Shown piece by piece: positions 46,927 to 60,394 of a stretch of 64,000 nt of DNA. The notes below the pieces were generated by a model that saw only the letters and a program-made list of their open reading frames with translations, was not told the DNA's origin and ran no database searches. This DNA comes from Pisolithus tinctorius (Eukaryota > Basidiomycota > Agaricomycetes > Boletales > Pisolithaceae), in contig JANFAH010000006.1 in NCBI GenBank assembly GCA_024663395.1, positions 1,550,001 through 1,614,000 of the forward strand, in the 5' to 3' direction. Positions within the stretch are counted from its first letter, which is position 1; each line of letters begins with the position of its first letter. Position numbers and translations under genes: made by a program.

Positions 46927-47874
46927 TACGGGACCCAAGGAACAGTTGGGGGAAGAAAGCGGGAACGCACGGGGGCACGCGTTGAGGGTATTTATGGGTC
47001 CATGTCCGGTTGAACCAGGGTGTACGGCATGAGATACTCCGTTCCTTTTGTTCACATCATGGTTCCATATATGTATACCCTCCAGTTGCCATGTTCAAGA
47101 CAAAGACGAACTTGTCGTACTTTGTGTCCTTTGCCAAGTCAGACTGGAGCCGAAACGTAGACTCAAGCTTGAAGTTGCCGGCCCAGGACTTGTTGCTATC
47201 CCTCAGAGGGGAACCAGAGTTTTTCTCTCTCTATCCTGGCAGCTGCAAGACAATGTCAACCGCAGCCCACACGTGCCAAGTGGTCCTTCCGATCTGACGT
47301 CCTCTAGCCGAACAGTGGAACATATGGACCACTTTTGTGTCGATCATGGTCTATCCATAGCTCCACAGAACCGGCTGGAACCATCTGCTTCCGTGATACG
47401 CGGTCAATCGTCGCAACGCAACCAACCTAAGTGAAAGGTTGGTGACTATCTGTGGAAAGAACTCAACTTGTGGCTCACAGGCGGTCTTTCGTCATGAATC
47501 ACACTAATATCCGGTCACTGGTCAGACTCTGGCCATATGGTGGCTCACACGCTACAATCGAGGTAATAGGTTCCCAAAGAGTGTCACAAATAACAAGATC
47601 TATCACAGGAAATACGCTGCCATCCCAGAACATTCGAGCTCTGTGCTGTTCTCTTATATCGTGAACCACAGGATCACCTGTCTTACTCGCACAGCAGGGA
47701 GGTCGGTAAAATCAAAGTTTGGGGTCACTGCGGAAATACGTTCTAACGATCTTTCCATTGCTTCTAGAAGGCAATGTTGAGGTGGATATACGTACACACG
47801 TCTACATATGCGTTTAAAAAAAAGTGAGAACTCGACTACGTATGGAAAGCTGTTCGCCTTCCTGCCTGCAGCAA
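46927..47874. other. Intergenic, GH16 promoter and PGM 3' region
   Basis: About 950 bp with no coding signal. Short open frames lack motifs. Confidence 0.45.
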
Positions 47875-49930
47875 TCACTACGGATCCAGCATGAACACGC
47901 ACGAATAGTGACCGACAAAAAAAAGCAAGTGCTCACCGTAATAACAGTAGGTTCGTCTCTCTCAAGGAACTCCTTCAACTTGGTAATCTCCAAAGCAACC
48001 TCTATGAGTCCCTTGAGACCCTCAGCAGTGTCCCTACCGAGCTCCTCCGGGCCAGCCTCCGGACCCACATATCGCTCGACGTACATGCGAACGGTGGCAC
48101 CTGCACTGCCCGTTCCGCTCAGACGGAACACAACTCTAGAACCATCGTCGAACAAGACGATCTGTCCCTGGTTCGTGCTCACACTGCCGTCGATGGGATC
48201 CTTGTACGAGAAGCTCGTCACTGAACTAATCTTGTAGTCCTGACCGGTGCTCTTGGAGTGATGGGTGGTGTTCGCGAGTGAAGATGTCTTGATGGCGTCG
48301 TTGAGGAGCGCGACGAGTTTGTTGGCTCCCTCCGAAGAAACTTCCTCATAGTCGTACCGGCTGAAGAACGAACGTCCGTAGATGGAATAGTGCTTTTGCA
48401 GCAGCTCCTTAATTCCGATCAACTTGTTCGGTGATTCCTTGTTAGCAGCAGCAAGGATATTGAGCCACGCTGCATGGAAACGTGGGTAAGGTCGATATTG
48501 AAACATGCAAATGGAACGCGGGTACGTACCAACAATGGCCCACAACCCATCCTTCTCCCGGATGTGGTCCGAGCCCGTTCCAAAGGATTCCTCGCCACAG
48601 ATCGAGAGTCGTCCAGCATCCATCAAGTTACCAAAGAACTTCCATCCTATCGAATGGAGTCAGTGGTGCTCGAACCTCGTTGACCAGTCACCAGTCCGTC
48701 CACGCACCTGTTGGCACTTCAAAACATTCCAGTCCCTTCTTCTTCGCTACGAGATCGATGGCCTTGCTGGTGGGCATGCTACGGGCCAAACCCTTGACGC
48801 CGCCTTTTTTGAAGTACGGGATGACATTTGCTGAATCTGCGATAATAGCTACGGAATCGCTGGGCGTGACGAACGCGTTCTTGCCATAGATCATGTTTCT
48901 GTCGCCATCACCATCGCTTGCTGCACCGAATTGGATATTGTTCTTCTCAACCACCTCTACCAATGAGTGTGCATAGGTGAGATTCGGGTCAGGATGACCT
49001 CCGCCGAAATCAGGGAGGGGAACACAGTTCTGGACAGCAGCTTCGGGAAGACCGAGCTTTCCGATCAAAATGGCACGTGCATAGGGACCAGTAACGCCGT
49101 GAAGACCATCGAAGAGGACACGGAAAGACTGCGCGTTGTTATTGAGGAAGTCCTTGATTAGTGGGAAGTCAAAGATTTCTTCGAGCAATTCAACGTAATC
49201 TTTCACAGAATCGATGATTTGAACCTGGCTCGGACCATAGGTTGTTTTCCCAATCTTGGAAAGATCAACCTGAAAAGGGACCGTGATGAATAGTAAGTGG
49301 GACGAGTCCAGACAGTACGACATACGGGATCAGCCTCGATGACTTTGTACTTTTGGATGGTCTTGGTGGCTTCGTAGATTCTGTTGGTCACATTCTCTGG
49401 AGCCGGACCACCATTTGAAACGTTATACTTGATCCCAAAGTCGTTATTTGGACCACCGGGATTGTGACTTGCCGTAAGTAGGATACCTCCATCGGCCTTG
49501 TACTTGCGAATGACATTGGAGGCGGCGGGAGTGGACAGGATCGCGTCCTTGCCTATTATGAACTCCTTGACGCCATTAGCGGAGCCGATCCTGAGAATCG
49601 TCTGCACAGTCTCGGGAGAGAAATACCGGCCGTCCCCGCCGATGACAAGCGTTGCACCATCTGCCTTGATAGAATCGAAGATGGCTTGGATGAAGTTCTC
49701 AGTGTAGTGCTACAGAGGGGGAAACTTTCAGGCCCACTATGCCATGCAACCAGATGCAATTATTGTGCGCACCTCCTGCTGGAACACCTTTACCCTGCAT
49801 GCAGATCGTCGATCAAACAGGTTCCGATTCTCTCGAAAAAACGCGACAAGTACCTCTTGCGAAGACCAGAAGTACCAGGTTTCTGGCCGTCATATGGCTT
49901 GGTTGCGACCTCCTTGACTTGATAGCCCAT
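47875..49930 (-). CDS. PGM2: Phosphoglucomutase
   Basis: Interconverts glucose-1-phosphate and glucose-6-phosphate in the cytosol, linking glycolysis to glycogen, trehalose and cell-wall sugar synthesis. Exons: 49930-49854, 49794-49773, 49709-49326, 49269-48708, 48646-48530, 48469-47937 and a 3 bp exon, 47877-47875 (565 aa). The start has QKPGTSGLRKRVKVF. The active-site serine loop is TASHNPGG, the metal loop DGDGDRNM, and the sugar loop CGEESFGTGSDH; the phosphate loop is RLSGTGSAGAT. The C-terminus ERDEPTVIT needs a stop that appears only after a further intron ending CCGTAG, where TGA follows. A 22 bp exon near the start is also required. Confidence 0.92.
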
Positions 49931-50413
49931 TGGCACGATTGAGACGGTCTGATCAAGAGTCCACCATTTATGTCTATCGGATCCACCCAATGACGCGTGG
50001 TCACGTGCCACTTGCCTATACCCGCCTCCCCCCGCGAGTCCATTGCGCCAGCAAATACGGCGGGACACGTTCGCCGAGTACCTACGTCGGTCGTGTGATA
50101 TCGGAACAACACTCGTTGATTTCTGCGGCTCTGTTCCACACAATAATGATCTCTGATGAGGTAGGCATTCGTTTTTATGTGCTCCAAACCCCGATACACG
50201 GTAAGTGTTTCACCATATGATGGATTGTGGAATGCAACTTGCTACCATCGTCATCCGATTCGGAGATTGTAGGCCAGACATGTTGCAGCGTGTAAAACTG
50301 CCAGCAAATCAGACTGTCCTCACCTCATCCCTAAGCATGTTGATTGCCACATAATAGCCGACGCACATGAAACCTCGTGCTACGAGTCCTTTTCAAACAC
50401 CAGGAACACCGCT

Positions 50414-51878
50414 TCAAAGTCTCCCTCTCTCCCCAGCTTGCAGGTCTTCCCCAAAGTTCTCCGCAAAGGCTTTCGCAAGGTAGGGTATCATATCCTGGGT
50501 AACAAGTCCACGCCCCTCCACACGGAATGCCCTCTTGCTGCTCGTACGCGTTACCATACTTCCGCCGACGGCTGCCAGAATCGGAAGACGAGATGCCGGG
50601 ATGCTCTTATCCCTAGAAGATATCGATACCGAACATTAATGGCACAAACTCGTATACCAAGTATATCACGACAAGAAGTCACTTACCCAAATGCTCCATC
50701 TTCGTAACACTTTCCCCATGCAAGCATGGCGCCAACCGTCCCGCTCAGCACATCACCCTGCCCCCCGCACCTCTTGAGTCCCCCTTCAACGTCGACCTCA
50801 ATCACCTCCTTCACTTTCTGGCTTTCCTCGTCCAGTACATGGCGGATGCCGCTCTCGTCCAAACTCGCAGCTTCACCCGTCGTATCGGTCGCAATGAGAT
50901 CTTTGGGACCTTTCTGCAGCACGACGACGCCACCCAATCGCTTCGACACCTCTGCGGCCCTCTGCTCAGCTGGCACAGACTTGGGGTCCACACCTGCCTG
51001 CTCGCTCAATCTCTTGAATTCAACCACATTCGGTGTCAGAACCGCGCGTCTGTATCCCTTGACGAGAGACAGATCCTGTCCGATCATCCACAGTGCATCT
51101 GCGTCTAGGACGAGGAACATCGCCTTGGTCCGGGCGAGGCGTAACGCCATCTTGGCGTAGTTCTGCATGTAGTCTTCTCGCCCAAGCCCGGGTCCGACGA
51201 CAAGGACGTGCAAACGGGAAAGCAGAGAGTCAAGTTCTTTTTTCACCCTGTCCTGTGGCCTGCAGAAAGAGAAAGAAAAGACCATTATAGCACATAAGCC
51301 TTATGTTATGTTCTCTTCATACAACGTAGAAACTAGCCAGGTCTGATGGGGAAGGATTAATAACCGGAAAAAGGTAGACTTACGCATCTTCCTTAAGAAT
51401 AGGATGAACAATCAAGTCTGGAGAGTACGATTTGATCGCCTGCGCAGCCGTCGGTGCACATATGACATGCGAAAGGTCCGCACCCTACAAGTAGGGACCG
51501 CAATCCCACCATCTCGTACATCACTTCGTAGAAACCAAATGAGAACAAACGTACCAAGCGAAGCGCAGACATCGCCGCGAAAAATGGTGCGCCCGTATAA
51601 CTGACAAAGTTGAGGTAGTTCGATCGTCAGCTGGGTCGATGCTCATGGGGAAGAGAGGTGCAGTAACAGGCTCACTCCATTGCCCCGCCCAAAACGCCTA
51701 CTCTACCTATACCATTGGCCATACAAAGCCACCATATGATAATGATGATAATTGGCGGTTACACATATACGTAGATCTCTGCCGGGGAAGACTCACCGGA
51801 CTGTCCCTTGTGCAACGTGCCATTCAAGGGGGGAATTATCTGCTTGATTTGTTCGATGATATTACGTGGAACAGGCAT
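50414..51878 (-). CDS. ATP-dependent (S)-NAD(P)H-hydrate dehydratase
   Basis: Metabolite-repair enzyme (NAXD/CARKD family) that converts damaged NAD(P)HX back to NAD(P)H using ATP. Exons: 51878-51797, 51706-51676, 51600-51555, 51484-51384, 51259-50687 and 50612-50414 (343 aa). Signatures: [84 protein letters not shown] and [14 protein letters not shown]. The ribokinase-like fold and the ATP-binding GxGD element are intact. The spliced protein starts [20 protein letters not shown]. Two short exons (31 and 46 bp) are needed. Confidence 0.92.
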
Positions 51879-52636
51879 GGTCGCAGGGTTGCAAAATCTA
51901 GCAACGGCACCTCGGTCGTTGCAGCAGTGGATGGCTGAGGTCTGCGGACCGCTCTATCGTCACCGCGATACATATTGACGTCATGAGAAGACCCATCATC
52001 CCACTGACAAATATCAGACTTTTTATAAGTACAAGAAGAAAGAAATTCTATAGACACCTCATACACTTTGTACATCAACTACCAAAGTAGACTAACTACC
52101 ACATTGTAACTGGTACCGCCGGGGGAGTTAGGTAATACACTCATACAGTACAGATGAGACAGTGGGACGAGGATGATCAGCGAGGTGGGACCAACATGGG
52201 CCACCGAGTATCAGTATGTATGATGGATGTATAAAACCGCAGCTCGGAAGGAGAGGGAGAACAAAAAAAGCTGTCCCCACCAGCGGAGCCCTGCAGCGTG
52301 CACAAGGGGAGGAAAAAGAGTAACAGGGAATGTGAATGTGGAAGGAGAGTTAGAGTATGCGCAAACGCTATTATTACCCAATCGACCCTATGCATTATGA
52401 GTGAATGAAGGCCATGATCCGTGCGTGGATGGAACAAAACAGAGCCAACAAAGAAACAATGCCTCCGAGAAGAAAATAAAGGCGGGATATATGCACGATG
52501 ACAAATAGGAAAGCGGTTAGGAGGGAAGTAGGTCAGACCCGAGCCCGGAGCGAGAATTCATCTTGTAGTTCCAAATAGAGCGGATAAATAGAGCAAGCAT
52601 ATCGACCACCGAGGGGGCGATACACGGTAGAGAGCG
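51879..52636. other. Intergenic, NAXD promoter and REG1-like 3' region
   Basis: About 760 bp, AT-rich in part, no coding signal or RNA gene recognised. Confidence 0.45.
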
Positions 52637-55479
52637 TCAAGGCGTTGTTACTCCCGTCTGAGTGCCTGCACTCCAAAACGATCCCAAGAAAGCGCCCGCA
52701 TTGGACATTATCTCAACCGCACGACCGACCAGCGTTCCTCCCTGCTGATCATCTCTGGGTCTCCTGGTCGGACTCCGTGAGCCGCCGCCAGAGGAGTTCC
52801 GCGTATGGCAGGTGGTGGTAGACGACTGGGAATTTCTTGGACTACGCGTGGGAGAACAGCCGGGCGACGTCCGTTCCTTATCATCCTTCATAAGCTGTAC
52901 GAGAGATGGCGAAGGCGGAGAAGCATACATTGCGGAGGACGAAGGTACAGAGGGCGCTTCAGTGAAGTCTGTCTGGGTGACGGGCTTGGGATCGACCATG
53001 AGACGAGGCGGGGGTCGAGCCGTAGCAGTCGACATAGCAGACGCCGTTGACGAGCTTGAGGACGATGATATCGATGACGACTTCTTTCGCAACTCAATAG
53101 AAGACTCGATCTGGACCTGAGGAGCCGCAGTGGGTGCCGGGGTCGGGTGCTCGACAGCTACTACAGGTTGAGGTAGTTGCCGTTGGTCCTCGGGGCTCGA
53201 ACCTGGCACTGAGCCACCCCAGCGTCCAACTCGCTCCCGCTCCCGACCTCGCTCACCGCCTCGCCTTGTGTCTCGTTCCCGATCGCGATCACCGGAATAG
53301 ACGCCGATACCGATACCGATACCACCCTCGGGACTTATGCTGCCAAACGGACTACCGGACGTGACATTACTTCGATCAGAGAAGGACGACGTCCGCGTGA
53401 TACTGCGACCGCGAGGTTGTTCGGTTTGAGTCTGCGAACATAGCATCGGTGAGGATGAGGAACGACCGCGCGATAGACTACGATCAGGTGGAGACAGCAG
53501 AGACGACGATGACGACAACGGAGCACTTGCACCAGACACGGGAACAGTAACATTGGATGACGGTGCCGCTCCTGGCTGGTCTGTGGTGATGGTATTTGGC
53601 GACGGCGTACGCGAGCGACTCCGTGATCTCGAACGCGACCTCGAACGTGAGCGGTCGCGTGAACTATCTTCAGAGATGACGATGACCTCTAGGGCATGCT
53701 CAACGGCAGACTCGGATGTCAGCTTCGCTTCCGTGTCGGCTGCGTCAGCGAACTCCCGATGGATAGGATCTTCCTCCTGCTGATCGGGTGAGGTGGTCAT
53801 CGGATGGCGGGAGAACTTGGGCCGGGGCGTCAGGCTGGCCTGGTACGCCGACTCCCGGTCCTGCAAGCCAGGCTCCGCATCGTCGGCCATCTCCGAGTAA
53901 AGATAACGAGGTGGGACGTAAACCAGCTCTACGGGCAAGTCCTGCGGGCTGTATGGTTCCCAATGGTTCCCTTGCGGTGCACGGGGCTGATGCGGGTACT
54001 GATGGGATGGTGCCTGGAGGTGTGGGAATGGGTAGTCCTCCTCGTCCGCTTTGGTCTTCAAGATGGTAGGAGCGATGAGGGCGATGGTGACAAGTTCCTT
54101 ATCGATGCTCGGTGACGACACGATAGACTGGGCACTTCCATAACGCCGACCGTTGCGGTAGGCGGTGCGTGCGTTGGGAGGACGGGATTGAGAGGACGAT
54201 GACGACGATTGCGAGGAGGACCGAGGGGCGCTGACGTGAGGACTTGATGGGATGTGCCGGGCGCGCATCTCCAACACGTCATCGTCATCGTCTTCTGACG
54301 TGGACGAAGAAGAAGGGGGTGAGGTGTTATGTGGCGGATGGGGAGAATGCGACGGCAGGCGGGCATGAGGATCCTGGGAGTAGGATGCACCCGAAGCACG
54401 TGGCAGGTCATCCTCATCTCCGAAGAGTAACTCCTCGGTTTCGCCTGCGACGCCATCTTCGGAGTCTTCATCGTACCTATGAAGATCCAAGTCGCGGGAT
54501 ATTAATGTGCTATCCGTGAAGTGAGAAGCAGACACCGACCCATCATCGTCTAGAACAAAACTGCTACCATATGTGTTCGATCGAGCGCTGGGCCTGCTCG
54601 AGGTTCTTGTGCCGCAGGGCGAGATCCTCTTCTGAGGTTGATCGATAGCGATGCACTGCTCGACAAAGGTGTTGAAGCTGATGTGTTTACGTTTCTGTGG
54701 CACGACATCGGGAGGGCTTTGGGGTTGTAGCAAGGTAGACACCATCTCGGCTGCAGGGGGGGCACCGGCTGGGATGATCCGTGGTGGCGAATCTCGCCTA
54801 AAGGCGCGATTTGGACCCCACCTCGTGATGTGGGTGTCGCTCTTTGTGTGCATCAAGGAAGGCCTCGATGGGACTGCGATGTCTTGGGCATCGCCATCGA
54901 GGGATGGCTGTTGGGTTTCATCGTCAGATTCTGGAGGACTGAACAGGGGAGAGAGTGGGAAGTCGGAGGTGAGGAGTTCCGTAATAGAGCGGTGCTTGAG
55001 AATTGGTTTTCTGACGAAGCCACCCGGTGGTTGAGAGAGGGTGGGTGAAGGGGTAGAGGGGAGGTCCAAGGCGGCGGCGGTGGTAGGAGATGGCTTGGGG
55101 GTGTAGGGGGGTGGGATAGCGGTGTGGAGGGGGCCGTACAGCCAAGTGACGTCCGAGTCCTTCAGCCTGTTGGGAGAGGTGTTCAATCGAGAGGCGATCG
55201 CTGGAAGAAAGAACAAACGTACCAGTTGAGGGTCTCTGGGGTGACGGTCTTGAGACCGTTGCGCTTTTTCCACCAGGTGCGCCAGGAGGCGTTTTCGAGA
55301 CGGACGCCGTTGGCTATTTCGTTCTTGAGACGGGTCATGTTCCGCCATGAGCGCCATACATCCTCCTCACGCCATTCGTGGGACAGATAGTCTACTTGAC
55401 CACAGGGCAGGTCGGATAACACAGAGTCGTCTGGCACGGCAGCAAAGGAGCCCAGCAAGACAGGCAGATAGTTGGCCAT
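52637..55479 (-). CDS. REG1: REG1-like protein phosphatase 1 regulator (GATA-like DUF1752 protein)
   Basis: Predicted targeting subunit of the PP1 phosphatase Glc7 in glucose repression. Exons 55479-55223 and 55166-52637 (928 aa). The N-terminal DUF1752/GATA-like segment reads VWRSWRNMTRLKNEIANGVR then LENASWRTWWKK. A central conserved box, KRKHISFNTFVEQCIAID, contains a KHISF sequence matching the RVxF docking motif for PP1. The remainder is disordered, Ser/Pro rich, with acidic stretches and an Arg-Ser dipeptide run near residue 560. The overall arrangement matches Reg1-type fungal proteins. Target kinase pathway (Snf1) is inferred from yeast. Confidence 0.8.
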
Positions 55480-58400
55480 CGCAGAGACAAGTCCAAAAAG
55501 GAAACACTAGTGGTTCATATCCCCGCCCGCGACGAGGACGACGAGGGATTATGTAGTCAAAGCAGGGGAGGGGCAGAGAGTGACAACCAACTGAAAATTC
55601 GGCCCTCTTCAAATCCCACCAAGTGCCGTTGGGCTACCTGCCTGTTTAGGAAACTCTTCTCGTTCCGGATACCGCGCCATCCTTCCCACGGCACTTCCAC
55701 GCGTTATTCCACCCCGGCAGCTCGGCAACACCCCCTCCCGTGTCACTCCGATGGGCCTTTGTACTCGACACCCCTTAGCTTAACAAGTCTCTATGACTAT
55801 GATTAGTATTGTTTATTCACGCGCTTCTCTTCGTCAGTGTCACAAGTAACACGTTCTAGCTCAGATCCACGATCGAGATCTGTCCACCAGATTGACGCGC
55901 TCGACTTTTGCGGAACTTGCCGCCCAATCAAAATCAGCATCAGAAAATTGTCCAATCACCCCCACAGCTGCCCCACACGCGATCGTCTTCCATTCGCCAA
56001 CCTCCCTGCAACATTGCCTGCCTCTCATTCTCCAAACCCTGTCGTGTATTAACCTTGAGGCTCCTCATGTTCCTCGGAAGCGAGCCGTTTCAGCGGTCAC
56101 GTAACTAACTTCCGAACATTGAGACAGCGGTCTTCCGGCGCCTTTGCTTGCTGTCATGGCCAGTACCTGACTTGTCCGAGCTTGTCCGTCGCGCTCAATC
56201 AAACGCCTCGTCGACGACCCAGATCATTGGCTGTTATTGGCTCTTTCTCTCCTCGCACGTCATTGATCCTCGGACCTGCTATATGTACCGCGCCATATAA
56301 TACAAATACATATCGTCCCGCCCGACATGGATGGATGATATTGTATTAGTTGCCGTGTTCCGATTACCGTATGACCTGGGGTCGTCAGCTACCTGTAGCA
56401 CTAAATTCCAACGGCGCTGCTCAATAGGGTCCTGACTCGTTGCAACTGCACCTTACTACACACCATCCACGGGTATGTTCCGGACGTCCACCGCAGCTTT
56501 AATCACCGTACATACTTCGCCGGAAGTATCCCATTCCCGCGCACGCACAGTATATCCGCTGTTTTTCCGCACATCCAAACACTGATCAGGACTCGAACCG
56601 GTCAAATTTAGCTGTATATCTAGTGACTGCCACAGGCAATTTGTTCTTGCATGCCGTCACGTGGTTCTTCCGCCCTCCAGCTCTCTGGCGACTGAGAGAA
56701 TTCCCTCTCGCGTTGCTTGGCATGTTGGCCACGGCAGAGTTCCTTAGATGGTATACCTTCGTGGCCAGTGAGGTCCGGCGTGACCATCTGGCACCGGAGG
56801 GGAAAGTTCAAAGCTAACTGGATCAATGCAATTCAGTGATGGGGGCTGTCAGGGGGCTGGCCCAGGCTAGTCCCGACGCATTAGCCAGTCCTATGTGACG
56901 TCGTGAGTGTTAATCCAGAGACGGGTAGCGCTCCTTTCCTGCAATGACGCATATACACTTGGCTTGGGGTGGTATCCCGCCCCCAATTAAACGCGATCGC
57001 CGAACTGTGCTCGGCCGCCGTACGATGATGAGATCTAGCGATCGTGTCCGTTGGTCCTATGTAAGGAACCCAAAAGTAGCCGTCTTCGCTCACAGTTGGG
57101 GCACAGGTCTAGTCCAGGTCTGTGCGACCCCAAAACAGCAGTCATGGCCCGCCCATTTGCAAAATCGGTTCATGAAACCCTTTCCTGTGGTCACATCCAC
57201 CATCATCACCCAATCAGCATTCGGGCTTTCCGTGCCTCTCGAGGCTCTGAGGGTCCGTGGACGTCCGGATGGTCCTTGCCCTTTCTGCATGCTAGCTTCT
57301 TGCGTAGGCAAGGTTACAGTCATGCTGCGACACTACATCTCGGTTTTATCCGTTAGGATCATCCAGTGGAACTTTTTTTTACATAAATCATAACGCCGGT
57401 TCATCGAGTGGAGCTGTAACACGCACGAATGCCAAATCTGATAAACCCTACGGTCAAGGTTTGCCGTAGCTGGTTGGGACTGGAAGTTTGCCATGGGAAA
57501 TTGCGGGGATCTGGGTTCGATGACACATGAGCACTACCAGTAAGCTAGTGTCGCTCCAGGAGAATGGCGCCAGGGACTCTGCAGTGTGGTTACGGGTCCT
57601 GTGTGCTGTCGGATGTTTGCTCAAGACCCGGGATTGCGAAGGGCTGTCCTTTCCTCTGTCGTGCACGATATGTCCATCTAAGGTTGGTCTGGGGAGGTTA
57701 CGTCGGTAGTTTTGATACCATGGTGGGTGCCTCACGCCACTTCCTAGTACTTCCCCACATGAAGGGTGCCAACTTGGGGTGAGAGCGCCCGTGTCCGTTA
57801 CCCTGGATGGGTAAAATGACCCGGTATTCGCAGTGCGCCACATTTGTATGCGTGTGGCGAGGAACTTTGGACGCGGATTGGACAAATTGAAGCGGCTGTG
57901 TACCTGAGTGCTTGGAAACTGACGTTACTGCAACCGGAACATGCACTCCACCCACTTAATACTTGTTCCGCGTTCAGTTGTGATACAACGCCTTTCGACC
58001 TTCGGCGTTAAGTGCGGGGTAAGTACTTCATATATTGTGACGTTTATACCCACGGATGTGGGGTTCGCTTAGCACCATAGCACACCATTGTCAGTCAAGC
58101 GCTGTACAAGCTCCTACCTTGTCCATAGGTGGCGCACTCCTCATCAGATTTCATGTAAATGAATGTCATGACCAACTTGTATATACGAAAACAGGCAGCT
58201 ACCTGAACATTCGACGCCATTCTTATTCTTATTGGATGCCTTGTCATAACGCTTACGGCATTCGAATCCTGACAATGTTGGCACTGCCTTTATAGTACTA
58301 CATTGGCTGAAGTGGGCTGCCGGGGTTGTCGGACGAGGCAATAATGGAAGTCTCCACTGGTAAGCCATTTATGCGTTATGCTAACAGTCCTCCGAATGAT

Positions 58401-60394
58401 CGTCGGAACACATGCGCCATCACAGTTCCGATCCTCGCTGCTTAGCAATGCCTGCAACTCGTACTTCGCTTCGGCTATTTGAGTGAGTCAGATCCGTTTC
58501 GTCAGGTCTCGTCACGCTTGAACGCACAATACACGTGTATTCGGCGCTCCTGTCGTGATACTTATGTGTGGTATGTAGACACTCTGGTCTGGCGACGCGG
58601 ATGCAGTCTGATACAGTGCACCTATGTCTGCGCTGACAGGTGTCCCATATATCAATGTCACTGTTCATATAATATTAATATGCGTTATCTCTCCAGATCC
58701 TCGGGCCGGCGCCTTGAAGATGATGGTGACAGGCGCAAAGAAAACCTCTTGAAAGGCATCCCGAATAATGCCGATGGTTGTGGCTACCATAGCACCAATA
58801 TGACATGCTGAATCGACATCGTATTAACAACCATCCGCGAGATATTGATTTTGAAAGCTCAACGCTCAGCCTATCAATGACTCGGAATCGGCAACAATTC
58901 GGCAACAGTAGCTGAGTATGAGCTTATGGGAGCTCAGGGTACGTTCTGCTTACCCAAACTTCTGGCTTACTCTGCGTTGATTTTCCGGCTGCAGTTTGCC
59001 CTCGCATTCAGTACTATACTGGCGAGCTACGGCGTTGATTCCGCGATACGCCACTGGCACACCATCCGGGTGTGGTGTTAGGTAGGTGCTGGATGGAGTC
59101 GTCCCCAAAGAGACTACTGATAGGGTTCCGGTATTGATGGAGACCCACCTTTTCCAAAGCAATCAGAGCGGAGCCTAGCATTTTACGTCAGGGGGAGGTA
59201 TTCCCTCGGTTTCAAATTTCCATTGACGTTAGTGAATTCGAATCCTTGCGGTCGCCACAGTACATGTGCAAGGGGTTCGTGGTGGTGCACGGAAGCAGTT
59301 GTGGAGGATCCGTGGTCCATTTGATCACTCTTATTAGGCTGGACTGTTGGCGTACTTCGAGGTGACAAGGTTGTGCGGCAAGACACGTCCTCCGCCAACT
59401 AACCTCTCGTACCACGGCGTATAGAGGGATACCGTCCAAGTATTCAGGTCGACACACTGCAGCAAACGGTCATTTTCGCCAATCAAGTATGGCTTGCTTT
59501 CTGCTTTCAATGAAAGCGACGACAGCACCTATTAGTGCGTTATCTCTGCCTTTTCTAGTAAGCCAACACGACCCGCCCATCAAACGGAATGGGCGAAGCT
59601 AACGTACGTTCACATGATTGATTTGCGAAGTTTCTGAATTCCTTTTTCTGGGCAGTATTGCCTCTATGAAGTGAGGAATACATACGTCTAGGTTCTAGAG
59701 AAATCCCGAGGGGCGGTTTTTGAGTCCGAACGGAAACCAGCACGAAAGTGTCCGAAACGCGCCGACCTTCCTTTGATTCAGAGAAACTTAATCACCATGC
59801 AAATACTTCGTCGTGTCTCACGGATATCATATTGCCCCTTGGTTGCTTTATAGTACACATGAACCCCGAGGTCGAATGTTTTCATTTCCAGGGAGATAAA
59901 AAGTGTGCAAATGCACCCTCATTGTTATCGCGCTTTGCATTCTCGTCCCTCTTCACGAGAGACCGGTATTCTGGCTCGAATGATAGTCTTCGGTGCGTGG
60001 ATTATGAACATCGCAACTTCTCAAGTTACAGCCCCTGACCATACGGTTGACTGCGGGTACGTATCTCATTCACATACCTGGGGGGAATGACATCTCGGAC
60101 TATGTCGGTTTCCGTGGATGCAAGAATGGGAGCCTTTGAGTTCTCGTAACGAACAGACTTAGCAGCCTGGGAAGTACGAACACGATGAAGTTACTCTAGT
60201 AGAGTGTGCAGTAGCCTATTTACTTGACTGATAGCCCGTAAATGATGGGGGTCGTCGTTCGAAAGAGGAAATTGACCCATTCTGCTGATCCCTGTCCGGT
60301 GTGTGGAGCTGCAGCAGTTGCCACTTGTCTAATACCCCTGGACACGTACCGATCCACAATATTTTCTATGTATCATTGAGAAACACACGCCGGA
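55480..60394. other. Long gene-free interval
   Basis: About 4.9 kb without a recognised gene on either strand, against an average spacing below 1 kb elsewhere. Open frames are short and share no motifs, and no terminal repeats or transposase-like sequence was seen by eye. CpG dinucleotides are common, so it does not look like the depleted block at 8.8-11.7 kb. It may hold unrecognised orphan genes, noncoding RNA or decayed sequence. Confidence 0.4.

Noticed and set aside
53600..53690. Repetitive GC-rich sequence that looked like a minisatellite
   Set aside because: It encodes the Arg-Ser dipeptide run of the REG1-like protein.
56589..56599. Perfect tRNA B-box-like sequence (GGTTCGAGTCC on the minus strand)
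   Set aside because: Flanking bases do not form a T stem and no A box or acceptor stem pairs at the right distance.
57454..57885. 143-codon minus-strand open frame in the long gap
   Set aside because: No motif or compositional support, and no credible promoter or splice sites.
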